From: an uncultured Eubacteriales bacterium
Lineage (GTDB): Bacteria; Bacillota; Clostridia; Lachnospirales; Lachnospiraceae
Length of the DNA: 5,515 nt
NCBI GenBank assembly: GCA_900544525.1
Contig: UQVN01000220.1
Span: 1-5,515, forward strand
Direction of reading: 5' to 3'
Both the position numbers and the translations under genes were made by a program. A model generated the notes under the pieces. The model worked only from the letters and a program-made list of their open reading frames with translations. It was not told where the DNA came from and searched no databases. Below are positions 1-5,440 of the stretch, in pieces. Position 1 is the first letter of the stretch. Every line of letters starts with the position of its first letter.

Positions 1-7
1 TGTTTTT

Positions 8-21
8 AGAAAATATTTTCT
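8..21. repeat. Perfect 14-bp AT-rich palindrome upstream of the aldo/keto reductase
   Basis: The sequence AGAAAATATTTTCT is identical to its own reverse complement. It lies about 115 bases upstream of the reductase start, close to the window edge, and the gene before it is not visible. It could be an operator, or simply a chance palindrome in very AT-rich DNA. No matching regulator is encoded in the window. Confidence 0.4.
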
Positions 22-35
22 TATATTATATTTTC

Positions 36-54
36 AAAAGACTATTTGTCTTTT
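36..54. repeat. Hairpin AAAAGAC/GTCTTTT in the upstream leader
   Basis: AAAAGAC (36-42) and GTCTTTT (48-54) are perfect complements around a 5-base loop, TATTT. The hairpin could be a weak terminator for a gene lying before the window, because it ends in a short T run, or it could be part of the 5' leader of the reductase. The short T tract makes the terminator reading uncertain. Confidence 0.4.
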
Positions 55-66
55 ATCAACCGAATC

Positions 67-98
67 GTCATATAGAAATAACAATTTTCTTATATGAC
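67..98 (+). promoter_or_regulatory. AT-rich hairpin directly upstream of the reductase ribosome binding site
   Basis: GTCATATAGAAA (67-78) pairs with TTTCTTATATGAC (86-98) with a single bulged base. It is followed by CTATTTTTC, so the RNA would resemble a weak terminator or attenuator placed 25 bases before the AGGAG site. It could equally be a protein-binding operator. No convincing sigma-A promoter can be assigned: a TTGTCT at 46-51 has only a poor -10 (CATATA at 69-74) at 17-base spacing, and TATATT at 27-32 has no good -35. Confidence 0.4.
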
Positions 99-135
99 CT
101 ATTTTTCAAAAAACGAATGGATAGGAGTGACCATT

Positions 136-1263
136 ATGGAAAAAAGAAATTTTGATAAACTTGGCATAGAAACTTCTCTTCTTGGCTTTGGTTGTATGCG
201 CTTTCCTACAACCAAAACAGGGGAGATTGACGAAGTGGAAGCAGAAAAAATGCTTGATTATGCCATTTCTCATGGTGTTAACTACATTGATACTGCATAC
301 CCATACCACCAAAAAACAAGTGAGCCTTTTGTTGGAAAAGTATTAAAGAAATACCCTAGAGATTCTTATTACTTAGCGACAAAGCTCCCTTGTTGGGATT
401 TAGATTCCATCGATTATGCAAAAGAAATGTTTGAAAACCAGAGAAAACGATTGGATAAAGATTTTTTTGATTTTTATCTTCTTCATGCACTGAATAAAGA
501 TACTTGGAAAAAAGTTCGAGAGCTTGGCGTAGTGGAATACCTCCATTCCTTAAAAGAAGAAGGAAAAATTCGATTTTTAGGATTTTCTTTTCACGATGAT
601 TATGAAGTGTTTGAAGAGATTATTTCCTATTATCCTTGGGATTTTTGCCAAATTCAATTAAATTATATGGATACCGAAGAACAAGCAGGATTAAAAGGAT
701 ATGAACTTACCGAGCGACTAGGAATCCCTCTTATTATTATGGAACCTGTAAAAGGTGGTTCTCTTGCCGTTCTTCCAGATGATATTAGCACAATTTTTAA
801 AAACATTCGCCCTGAAAAAAGTATTTCTTCTTGGGCACTTCGATATGTTGGAACCCTTCCAAATGTAAAAGTTATTTTAAGCGGAATGTCTACAATGGAA
901 CAAGTAAAAGACAATCTTTCTACCTTTGAAACTTTTGAGCCATTGAGCCAAAGAGAGCAAGAAGCAGTTCTTGAAGTAACGGCTACGATTAAGAGCCGTT
1001 TACAAAATGGATGTACTTCTTGTAAATACTGTATGCCATGTCCAGCCGGCGTCAATATTCCACAAAACTTCTCCATTTGGAATCACTATCATATGTATGG
1101 AAATCAAGAACTTATAAAAAATAAAATCGAAATATCTTTGCCAGCAGAAGCAAGGGCGGATCTTTGTGTGCAATGTGGAAAATGTGAGACTGTCTGTCCT
1201 CAAAAACTATCCATTCGTGAGGACTTAAAACGAGTAACAAACGATTTAAAACAATTTTTCTAA
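136..1263 (+). CDS. Aldo/keto reductase with C-terminal two-[4Fe-4S] ferredoxin domain
   Basis: This is a probable cytoplasmic NAD(P)H- or ferredoxin-linked oxidoreductase of 375 residues. The N-terminal TIM-barrel carries the aldo/keto reductase tetrad Asp52, Tyr57 (in IDTAYPYH), Lys83 (ATKLP) and His117 (YLLHAL). The C-terminal end has two cysteine clusters typical of this subfamily: Cys293/296/299/302 (CTSCKYCMPCP) and Cys344/347/350/354 (CVQCGKCETVCP). Together these should bind two [4Fe-4S] clusters and pass electrons to or from the barrel. An in-frame ATG exists at 94, but ATG 136 is preferred: AGGAG lies at 123-127 with 8-base spacing, and family proteins begin close to the MEKRNFDKLG sequence. 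The histidine phosphatase follows after 48 bases. The fold and cofactors are well supported. The physiological substrate cannot be told from sequence. Confidence 0.93.
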   Translation: MEKRNFDKLGIETSLLGFGCMRFPTTKTGEIDEVEAEKMLDYAISHGVNYIDTAYPYHQKTSEPFVGKVLKKYPRDSYYLATKLPCWDLDSIDYAKEMFENQRKRLDKDFFDFYLLHALNKDTWKKVRELGVVEYLHSLKEEGKIRFLGFSFHDDYEVFEEIISYYPWDFCQIQLNYMDTEEQAGLKGYELTERLGIPLIIMEPVKGGSLAVLPDDISTIFKNIRPEKSISSWALRYVGTLPNVKVILSGMSTMEQVKDNLSTFETFEPLSQREQEAVLEVTATIKSRLQNGCTSCKYCMPCPAGVNIPQNFSIWNHYHMYGNQELIKNKIEISLPAEARADLCVQCGKCETVCPQKLSIREDLKRVTNDLKQFF

Positions 1264-1311
1264 TTCCATAGCATATTCGAACTTTATTTATAAAACACAG
1301 AGGAGATTTTT

Positions 1312-1935
1312 ATGCTATTATATTTAACACGTCACGGACAAACCGACTGGAATCTTATAAGAAGACTTCAAGGACAATCTGACATTCCATTAAATGACCA
1401 TGGAATGATGACCGCAAAACTTACAGGGGAACAATTAAAAAGTGTTCCCTTCACAAGAGCCTTATCCAGTCCTTTGAAAAGAGCTTATAAAACATGTGAA
1501 CTGATTTTAGAAAATCGTCCCATTCCAATCGAAAAAGAACCAGATCTTATGGAGATTTCCTTTGGTGATTATGAAGGTTACTGCGCAACTGGCGAACCAA
1601 TTGTCATACCAAATCCTGAATTTTATGATGACTTCTTCCATCACCCAGAACAATATGTAGCCCCACCAAATGGGGAATCTTTAGAGATGTTAAGAAAGCG
1701 TGCTCGCCGTTTTCTAAACAAATTGGTAAATAAAACAGAATGGAAAGATGACATTATTCTAGCAACTGCTCATGGCACCATCATTTGTGCCATTCTTGCC
1801 GAGTTACATAACTACGATATGACTCACTTTTGGGGCAAAGGTGTCCCTCAAAACTGTAGTATTACAACAATTCGTTTCGAAAATGGAACAATTACTATTG
1901 AAGAAGAAGACAAAGTATTATTTACTTTAAAGTAA
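1312..1935 (+). CDS. Histidine phosphatase family protein (phosphoglycerate mutase-like)
   Basis: This is a 207-residue soluble enzyme of the histidine phosphatase superfamily (branch 1), which removes phosphate from small molecules or phosphoproteins through a phosphohistidine intermediate. The nucleophile motif is LTRHGQTDWN with Arg7 and His8. Other pocket residues are Arg57 (SSPLKRAYKT), Glu81 (LMEISFGDYEG, the likely proton donor) and His154 (ATAHGTI), and a GES motif lies near residue 121. All catalytic residues are present and the length fits the cobC/gpmB-like phosphatases. The start is fixed by GAGGAG just upstream, with 6-base spacing. It probably shares a transcript with the aldo/keto reductase, as no terminator lies between them. 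The substrate is unknown. True cofactor-dependent phosphoglycerate mutases are longer, so a general phosphatase is more likely. Confidence 0.92.
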   Translation: MLLYLTRHGQTDWNLIRRLQGQSDIPLNDHGMMTAKLTGEQLKSVPFTRALSSPLKRAYKTCELILENRPIPIEKEPDLMEISFGDYEGYCATGEPIVIPNPEFYDDFFHHPEQYVAPPNGESLEMLRKRARRFLNKLVNKTEWKDDIILATAHGTIICAILAELHNYDMTHFWGKGVPQNCSITTIRFENGTITIEEEDKVLFTLK

Positions 1936-1955
1936 TAGGAAACGAAATTTCCTAT
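1935..1955 (+). repeat. Small hairpin at the histidine phosphatase stop codon
   Basis: ATAGGAAA (1935-1942) and TTTCCTAT (1948-1955) are perfect 8-bp complements around a 5-base loop. The left arm begins on the last base of the TAA stop. It has no T tract of its own and sits directly before the main terminator, so it may add stability to the 3' end of the mRNA. Confidence 0.5.
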
Positions 1956-1958
1956 CAT

Positions 1959-2005
1959 AAAAAAAACGATGAGAAACCTTTTTATGTGTTTCTCACCGTT
2001 TTTCT
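1959..2005. terminator. Bidirectional intrinsic terminator between convergent genes
   Basis: The arms 1962-1977 and 1988-2003 form a 16-position stem around a 10-base loop. One position (A1969/C1996) is a mismatch in + strand RNA but a U-G wobble in - strand RNA. On the + strand the stem runs into TTTTT-C-TTTTT, and on the - strand into eight Ts. It therefore ends both the aldo/keto reductase-phosphatase transcript and the folE-DUF4230-ybaK transcript, and should be slightly stronger for the latter. Confidence 0.85.
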
Positions 2006-2014
2006 TTTTACAGA

Positions 2015-2488
2015 TTACATAATAATATCTTCAAATTTTGCTCGAATTAAGTCTGCCAACGCAGTTGGTTCTATCTCTACTTGATATCCAATTTTTCCAC
2101 CACTGACAATCATTGTCTTTTGTTCTTCTGCGGATTTATGAATCACTGTCTGAAACTGTTTCTTCATGCCAATTGGACTACAGCCTCCACGAATATAACC
2201 GGTTACACTATTTAAATCCTTTACATGAAGCATCTCTACTGATTTTTCACCAACGGATTTTGCAGCTGCTTTTAAATTTAATTCCTCTGCTACTGGAATA
2301 ACAAATACAAAATACTGTTTGCTCTTCCCTTGTGTTACAAGAGTTTTAAACACTTGCTCTAATGGCTGGCCAAGTTTTTTCGCAACAGAAACTCCATCAA
2401 TTCCATCCTCACAGTCATATGTATACATAGTATATGGAATTTTCTTTTTATCCAAAATTCGCATTACATTCGTTTTATTTTCTGCCAT
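2015..2488 (-). CDS. ybaK: YbaK/EbsC-family Cys-tRNA(Pro)/Cys-tRNA(Cys) deacylase
   Basis: This cytoplasmic trans-editing enzyme hydrolyses Cys wrongly attached to tRNA(Pro) and protects the proteome from Cys-for-Pro errors. The 157-residue protein follows E. coli and Haemophilus YbaK along its whole length. It has the N-terminal helix with KKIPYTMYTY, the QVFKTLV motif carrying the conserved lysine (Lys48), the core strand FVFVIPVAEELNLKAAAK, the glycine-rich TGYIRGGCSPIGMKK (residues 96-110) and the C-terminal VSGGKIGYQVEIEP. A GTG at 2497 is in frame but overlaps the AGGTG ribosome binding site (2495-2499), so the ATG at 2488 with 6-base spacing is chosen. It is the last gene of the - strand unit, 71 bases after the DUF4230 gene, with the bidirectional terminator just beyond its stop. 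Confidence 0.93.
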   Translation of the reverse strand: MAENKTNVMRILDKKKIPYTMYTYDCEDGIDGVSVAKKLGQPLEQVFKTLVTQGKSKQYFVFVIPVAEELNLKAAAKSVGEKSVEMLHVKDLNSVTGYIRGGCSPIGMKKQFQTVIHKSAEEQKTMIVSGGKIGYQVEIEPTALADLIRAKFEDIIM

Positions 2489-2559
2489 TGAAAACACCTC
2501 TCATTTCTTCTCTTTCTTTTTATCCTTCTCTAAGCAGTCCCTTTTCTAAATTCCATCTA

Positions 2560-3150
2560 TTAAGAAAATGTGATTTCTACTTCGTAATTTCCATTTACTG
2601 TCATAGGATATACTAGATTTTTGATTAAAAGTTCTGCTTGTTGTTCTGCTTGTTTTAATAATTCCGTCTCATCGATTCTTGATGTTGCATCTTCTTTTGC
2701 CAATTGTAATGCTTTCACAGTATCTTGTTTATCATCCCAATTAAATAGACTATTTTTTTCATCATAAAATTCTAATGTATCTGGATTAATTACAATATCT
2801 TGTATTTTTGCCTTTGGAAGAGTTACCTTCACTTTCTTCCTTGTCACCTGAATCTTTGCTTGCTCCATATCAATTCCTGCTTTAACACTAGCATCATAAA
2901 GCATCGTATAACTTTTCTTATTGATGAAAGTAATCGTTCCTTCTTCATAACGAATCATTCCGCGATATTGTAACTGGCTTGTTGTTAAATCACTCATATT
3001 TTGAAGTTGACTTGTGATCACTGAAGTCGTCACTGTTGGCTCCTTTTTCGCCTCAATTAGTTTGACTGAAAGCACGCCAACAGCAATTAATGCAATAATG
3101 CAAACAAACGACATAATTACAACAATTTTATTCCCTAGTTTTTCTCTCAT
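2560..3150 (-). CDS. DUF4230 domain-containing membrane-anchored protein
   Basis: This 196-residue protein has an unknown function. A short basic N-terminus is followed by one membrane helix at about residues 9-29 (IVVIMSFVCIIALIAVGVLS), so the remainder should lie outside the membrane. Residues about 40-185 resemble the DUF4230 family: a segment with repeated TSQLQ, the YRGMIRYEEG strand, a set of beta strands ending in the KVKVTLPKAKI stretch, the VINPDTLEFYDEKNSLFNW motif, and a C-terminal helix rich in Glu, Ala and Gln. The ATG has AAAGGAG 6 bases upstream. It starts only 20 bases after folE, which strongly suggests cotranscription. The family assignment rests on recalled signature motifs and the role is not known. 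Confidence 0.8.
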   Translation of the reverse strand: MREKLGNKIVVIMSFVCIIALIAVGVLSVKLIEAKKEPTVTTSVITSQLQNMSDLTTSQLQYRGMIRYEEGTITFINKKSYTMLYDASVKAGIDMEQAKIQVTRKKVKVTLPKAKIQDIVINPDTLEFYDEKNSLFNWDDKQDTVKALQLAKEDATSRIDETELLKQAEQQAELLIKNLVYPMTVNGNYEVEITFS

Positions 3151-3170
3151 CGATTGCTCCTTTACTCTTT

Positions 3171-3761
3171 TTATCTTCCTTGTGCTAACATCATATAGAG
3201 CTGATTTTTCAATGCTTCCTCTTTCTCAAATCGACCGCGGAACGTAGTTGTTACAGTCGTTGCCGCTGATTTTTTAATCCCTCTTGCGCTCATACAGCTA
3301 TGGCATCCTTTGATAATAACTGCCACATCTTGTGACTTGGTCGCTTCCATCATCACTTCTGCTAAATCCGTTCCTATTCGTTCTTGTAATTGTAGTCGCT
3401 TTGCAACCATCTCTGCCATACGAGCAATTTTACTAAGACCAATTACTTGTCCATTTGGAATATATGCTACTGATACTTTCATATCATACATAAGGGCCAA
3501 ATGATGCTCACAATAACTAAAAATATCAATATCCCTTACAAGAACTATATCTTTCCCCGCGCTCTCATCCTCTTGTTCAAACATTTTAGAAAACATCTGC
3601 GCAATTTCGTGATTGCTATAATTCATTCCTTCAAATACTTCTTCATACATTTTTGCCACACGCTTTGGAGTCTCTTTTAGCCCCTCTCGTTCTGGATCAT
3701 CACCAAGTGCAATCAAAAGCCCTCGAATATGTTCCTCCACAGCTTTTGTATCAATTGCCAT
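3171..3761 (-). CDS. folE: GTP cyclohydrolase I (type IA)
   Basis: The enzyme converts GTP to 7,8-dihydroneopterin triphosphate and formate, the first step of folate synthesis and also the entry to queuosine-type deazapurines. It is cytoplasmic and forms a homodecamer in known members. The 196-residue protein has the expected N-terminal helix (VEEHIRGLLIALGDDPEREGL-type), the TPKRVAKMYEE motif, the zinc site Cys84 and His87 within YCEHHL, and the second part of the active site GCHSCMSARGI. In the latter His154 matches the catalytic His and Cys156 the third zinc ligand. The C-terminal TTTFRG is also present. AAGGTG lies a few bases before the ATG. A dedicated sigma-A promoter lies in the 84-base gap after the kinase-like gene. 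No other folate or queuosine gene is in the window, so the pathway served is not shown. Confidence 0.97.
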   Translation of the reverse strand: MAIDTKAVEEHIRGLLIALGDDPEREGLKETPKRVAKMYEEVFEGMNYSNHEIAQMFSKMFEQEDESAGKDIVLVRDIDIFSYCEHHLALMYDMKVSVAYIPNGQVIGLSKIARMAEMVAKRLQLQERIGTDLAEVMMEATKSQDVAVIIKGCHSCMSARGIKKSAATTVTTTFRGRFEKEEALKNQLYMMLAQGR

Positions 3762-3805
3762 TTTATCACCTTCTTATAATTTTTAATCCTAATCTGTTCT
3801 ATGAA

Positions 3806-3834
3806 AATATATCACGGAATTGAAAGAGCGTCAA
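3806..3834 (-). promoter_or_regulatory. Sigma-A promoter of the folE-DUF4230-ybaK unit
   Basis: Read on the - strand, TTGACG (3834-3829) and TATATT (3811-3806) are separated by exactly 17 bases, near the consensus TTGACA-17-TATAAT. Transcription should start at about 3799, giving a 5' leader of only about 38 bases. That is too short for a folate riboswitch. The promoter lies wholly inside the gap after the kinase-like stop codon. No clear terminator precedes it, so readthrough from the kinase-like gene may add to expression. Confidence 0.75.
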
Positions 3835-3845
3835 CGTTCCAATCC

Positions 3846-4457
3846 TTACAGTTTCTTTAACTCATATAATAATTCTTCCATCGTTTGAAATCGATGCTCG
3901 GGCCTTTTTGCCACACATTTCTTTAAAATTTTTTGTATAGAAAACCAATGCCATTTCATGGGCATTTGTAAAAAAGTAGCGCCAAATCCGTAAATATCCG
4001 TTCTCTCATCTAATGATTCTCCCCCTACCTGTTCTGGCGCACAATAGCTTTTTGTTCCATAACTAATTGCTGGTGCTTCTTTTAATAAAAAACACGCATG
4101 ATTAAAATCGATTAAATAAATATGTCCTTCTTTGTCGATCATCAAATTTTCTGGTTTACAATCACACCAAAGAATTGCTGGACGCTGACTATGCAAATAA
4201 GAAATTCCTTTTGCTGTTTCTTTTAACCAGTAGAGCCACTCTTCCCGTTTTAATTGTCTTTTATTACTAAGTTCTAATAAAGTTTCCCTTCGTATTTTTT
4301 CCATTAAAATAAAAGCTTTATTTTCTAATTCTTCATATCGATAAACTTTCGGAAAATAAGCATTTTGCTGTTTTAGTCCCTGTTCTAGTATCTGATATTC
4401 TTTTTTTATTCCTTCTTTTTCTCCTATTTTTTGGAATATTCCCTTTGTGTGTTCCAA
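3846..4457 (-). CDS. Short divergent Ser/Thr protein kinase-like protein
   Basis: This 203-residue soluble protein is related to Hanks-type kinases. The C-lobe is recognisable: helix E with GISYLH (residues 84-89), catalytic loop WCDCKPENLM with Asp99, Lys101 and Asn104, metal-binding Asp117 in DFN (usual DFG), YGTKSYCAPEQ (APE motif, 140-142), DERTDIYGFGATF, and a C-terminal RPEHRF with the structural Arg. The N-lobe is reduced. There is no glycine-rich loop, and the chain begins near strand 3, with Lys10 and Glu20 only tentative equivalents of the ATP-lysine and helix C glutamate. The start is TTG, with AGGGGG 6 bases upstream. A TAG lies 7 codons before it in frame, and the other two frames also have stops within about 25 bases, so one frameshift would not restore a longer N-lobe. 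It could be an active minimal kinase, a pseudokinase, or a stable remnant. Its promoter and leader are probably in 4458-4669. Confidence 0.8.
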   Translation of the reverse strand: MEHTKGIFQKIGEKEGIKKEYQILEQGLKQQNAYFPKVYRYEELENKAFILMEKIRRETLLELSNKRQLKREEWLYWLKETAKGISYLHSQRPAILWCDCKPENLMIDKEGHIYLIDFNHACFLLKEAPAISYGTKSYCAPEQVGGESLDERTDIYGFGATFLQMPMKWHWFSIQKILKKCVAKRPEHRFQTMEELLYELKKL

Positions 4458-4463
4458 TCCCTT

Positions 4464-4469
4464 CCCCCT
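4464..4469 (-). promoter_or_regulatory. Ribosome binding site AGGGGG deciding a TTG start
   Basis: AGGGGG on the - strand lies 6 bases before TTG 4457-4455. This spacing, the in-frame stop at 4476-4478 and the lack of any in-frame ATG before Met52 make TTG the most likely start of the kinase-like protein. A TTG start usually means low translation. Confidence 0.6.
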
Positions 4470-4552
4470 AGTTATCTATAATGTTCTAGCCTTTTTATAT
4501 TTTTACTGCCTTTTGTATTTTTACTATGGTATAAAATCCTATTTTTGTATAG

Positions 4553-4597
4553 AAAAAATCCCATAAAGACCAGTGGGTATGATTGGTCCTTATGGGA
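4553..4597 (-). terminator. Strong intrinsic terminator upstream of the kinase-like gene
   Basis: The arms 4559-4572 and 4584-4597 form a 14-position stem around an 11-base loop. In - strand RNA the one non-Watson-Crick position (4567/4589) is a U-G wobble and the stem is followed by six Us. In + strand RNA the same position is an A-C mismatch. It is therefore best read as a - strand terminator. It ends either the cell wall hydrolase transcript or the short RNA started near 4654, and lies about 95 bases before the kinase-like start. Confidence 0.85.
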
Positions 4598-4654
4598 ATT
4601 TTTCAAAAGAGGGTTCTCTTTATTAGGATAGGGGTGTCAAATCATCATTTGACT
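4553..4654 (-). ncRNA. Candidate leader RNA (terminator/antiterminator) or ~100-nt small RNA
   Basis: From a start near 4654 the - strand RNA would hold three hairpins. H1 is GUCAAAU/AUUUGAC (4653-4636, loop GAUG). H2 is AAAGAG/CUCUUU (4621-4606, loop AACC). H3 is the terminator. Between H1 and H2 lies an unpaired C-rich linker, ACCCCUAUCC. The segment AUCCUAAUAAAGA (4629-4617) can pair instead with the terminator 3' arm (4569-4558) over 12 pairs with one bulged A, which excludes both H2 and H3. This suggests either regulated readthrough into the kinase-like gene or a free small RNA. I do not recognise a known RNA family. The hairpins are seen directly. Transcription and function are inferred. 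Confidence 0.45.
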
Positions 4655-4660
4655 ATTTTC

Positions 4661-4669
4661 ATTATAACA
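4661..4669 (-). promoter_or_regulatory. Extended -10 promoter for the leader/small RNA
   Basis: On the - strand the sequence TGTTATAAT is a perfect TATAAT (4666-4661) preceded by the TGn extended -10 element. The -35 region (CACAAA at 17-base spacing) is poor, as is common with extended -10 promoters. The predicted start at about 4654 falls at the first base before hairpin H1. It lies about 85 bases beyond the stop codon of the cell wall hydrolase. Confidence 0.5.
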
Positions 4670-4688
4670 AACTATCTGTTAAGTTTGT
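4667..4688. repeat. Operator-like inverted repeat over the -35 region
   Basis: ACAAACT (4667-4673) and AGTTTGT (4682-4688) are perfect 7-bp complements with an 8-base spacer. They lie immediately upstream of the TATAAT on the - strand and overlap its TG element. The position fits binding of a dimeric regulator that controls the promoter. The half-site does not match a regulator motif I can name. Confidence 0.4.
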
Positions 4689-4750
4689 GTATATAAAACG
4701 ATGTTTTTTGTGAAGAATATATAAAGATTTTTCCTTTTTTTGGATAACTA

Positions 4751-5398
4751 TCAATTGCGTTCTTTGAAAAATTCATGGCCTCCATAGGAAAATAAATATT
4801 CTAAATTGTTATCGAACCATCTCATATTGTCTTCTGTAGAATATTTTCGATTGGCAAAATAAAGCGCTCCTTTTGAATCATCTTGTCCTAATAGCGCTTG
4901 TTTTACCCCTTGTCTTGTTTCCTCAGTAATGACAACAGAATAATATCTCCCATCTGCAATTGGTGAAAACTGGGTACAAGAACGACTTCTTTGAAAAACA
5001 ACTTGTTCAATAGTGTCTGGAAATTGTTTACTTTTCACACGATTTAAAATTACATTAGCCACAATTTGTTTGCTCTTTACATCTTGGCCAGTCGTTTCGG
5101 CTTCTACAATTCTCAATAAGATACGGTATTCTTTTTTTGAAATCGTTTGTCGATATGCCGCTCTCGTTGTTTTTCGTTTTTTTCCTTCCAATCGATGGAT
5201 TTCTTCTCCTACTTCTGTATTAGGTTTTCCTGCTGTTCGTCTTTGCGGAATTGGAATAGCCTCTTTTTCTCTTCCTTGAACGCCTGTCATTTCTCCTTCT
5301 AATATAATAAGAAAAAGAGCTACCACAACTGTACTAATTGTTAATACCCGATAGCCCCTCTTCCATAATTTTTGATTTTGTAAAAGCTTTTTGAGCAT
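4751..5398 (-). CDS. Membrane-anchored SleB-like cell wall hydrolase
   Basis: This 215-residue protein is likely anchored in the membrane and acts on peptidoglycan outside the cell. A basic N-terminus (KKLLQNQKLWKRGYR) is followed by one membrane helix at about residues 18-33, then a charged linker to about residue 85. Residues about 88-213 match the Hydrolase_2 (SleB catalytic) domain: LLRIVEAETTG with the likely catalytic glutamate at Glu101, QIVANVILNRV, FPDTIEQVVFQ, TQFSPIADGRYY, GALYFANR and a C-terminal WFDNNLEYLFSYGGHEFF. Relatives are lytic transglycosylases of spore cortex or cell wall. The usual N-terminal peptidoglycan-binding repeat of SleB is absent, and the common GE after the catalytic Glu is GQ here. 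The start ATG has AAGGAG 7 bases upstream. Whether it acts in sporulation or vegetative growth is not shown. Confidence 0.9.
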   Translation of the reverse strand: MLKKLLQNQKLWKRGYRVLTISTVVVALFLIILEGEMTGVQGREKEAIPIPQRRTAGKPNTEVGEEIHRLEGKKRKTTRAAYRQTISKKEYRILLRIVEAETTGQDVKSKQIVANVILNRVKSKQFPDTIEQVVFQRSRSCTQFSPIADGRYYSVVITEETRQGVKQALLGQDDSKGALYFANRKYSTEDNMRWFDNNLEYLFSYGGHEFFKERN

Positions 5399-5440
5399 AT
5401 AGTCACTCCTTTTTCGCTATTTTATTATTCACTATATGCT
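5394..5440 (-). promoter_or_regulatory. 10-bp inverted repeat enclosing the hydrolase ribosome binding site and start codon
   Basis: AGCATATAGT (5394-5403) and ACTATATGCT (5431-5440) are perfect complements 27 bases apart. In the mRNA one arm contains the ATG (5398-5396) and the loop contains AAGGAG (5411-5406), so folding would hide the start codon. It may instead be a DNA operator. The remaining upstream bases to 5515 are very AT-rich, and I see no convincing promoter of sigma-A or sporulation type in them. Confidence 0.45.

Noticed and set aside
94..135. In-frame ATG 14 codons upstream of the chosen aldo/keto reductase start
   Set aside because: It overlaps the right arm of the 67-98 hairpin and lacks a good ribosome binding site, while ATG 136 has AGGAG at ideal spacing and fits the family N-terminus.
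663..1076. 137-codon open frame on the - strand inside the aldo/keto reductase
   Set aside because: It is antisense to a clear catalytic protein, has no recognisable domain and no supporting start signal. The other shorter overlapping frames were left out for the same reason.
2489..2497. GTG start adding three residues to ybaK
   Set aside because: The GTG overlaps the AGGTG ribosome binding site of the ATG at 2488.
2489..2559. Small ORF between the DUF4230 gene and ybaK
   Set aside because: An ATG is present on the - strand but gives only eight codons and has no ribosome binding site.
4458..4560. A missing kinase N-lobe encoded upstream in another frame
   Set aside because: All three frames carry stops close to the TTG start, and the translations upstream show no glycine-rich loop or VAIK-like motif.
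4553..4654. PreQ1 or tetrahydrofolate riboswitch, suggested by the nearby folE
   Set aside because: The hairpin loops and tail do not fit the PreQ1-I pattern, the region is too small for a tetrahydrofolate aptamer, and folE has its own promoter with a leader of only about 38 bases.
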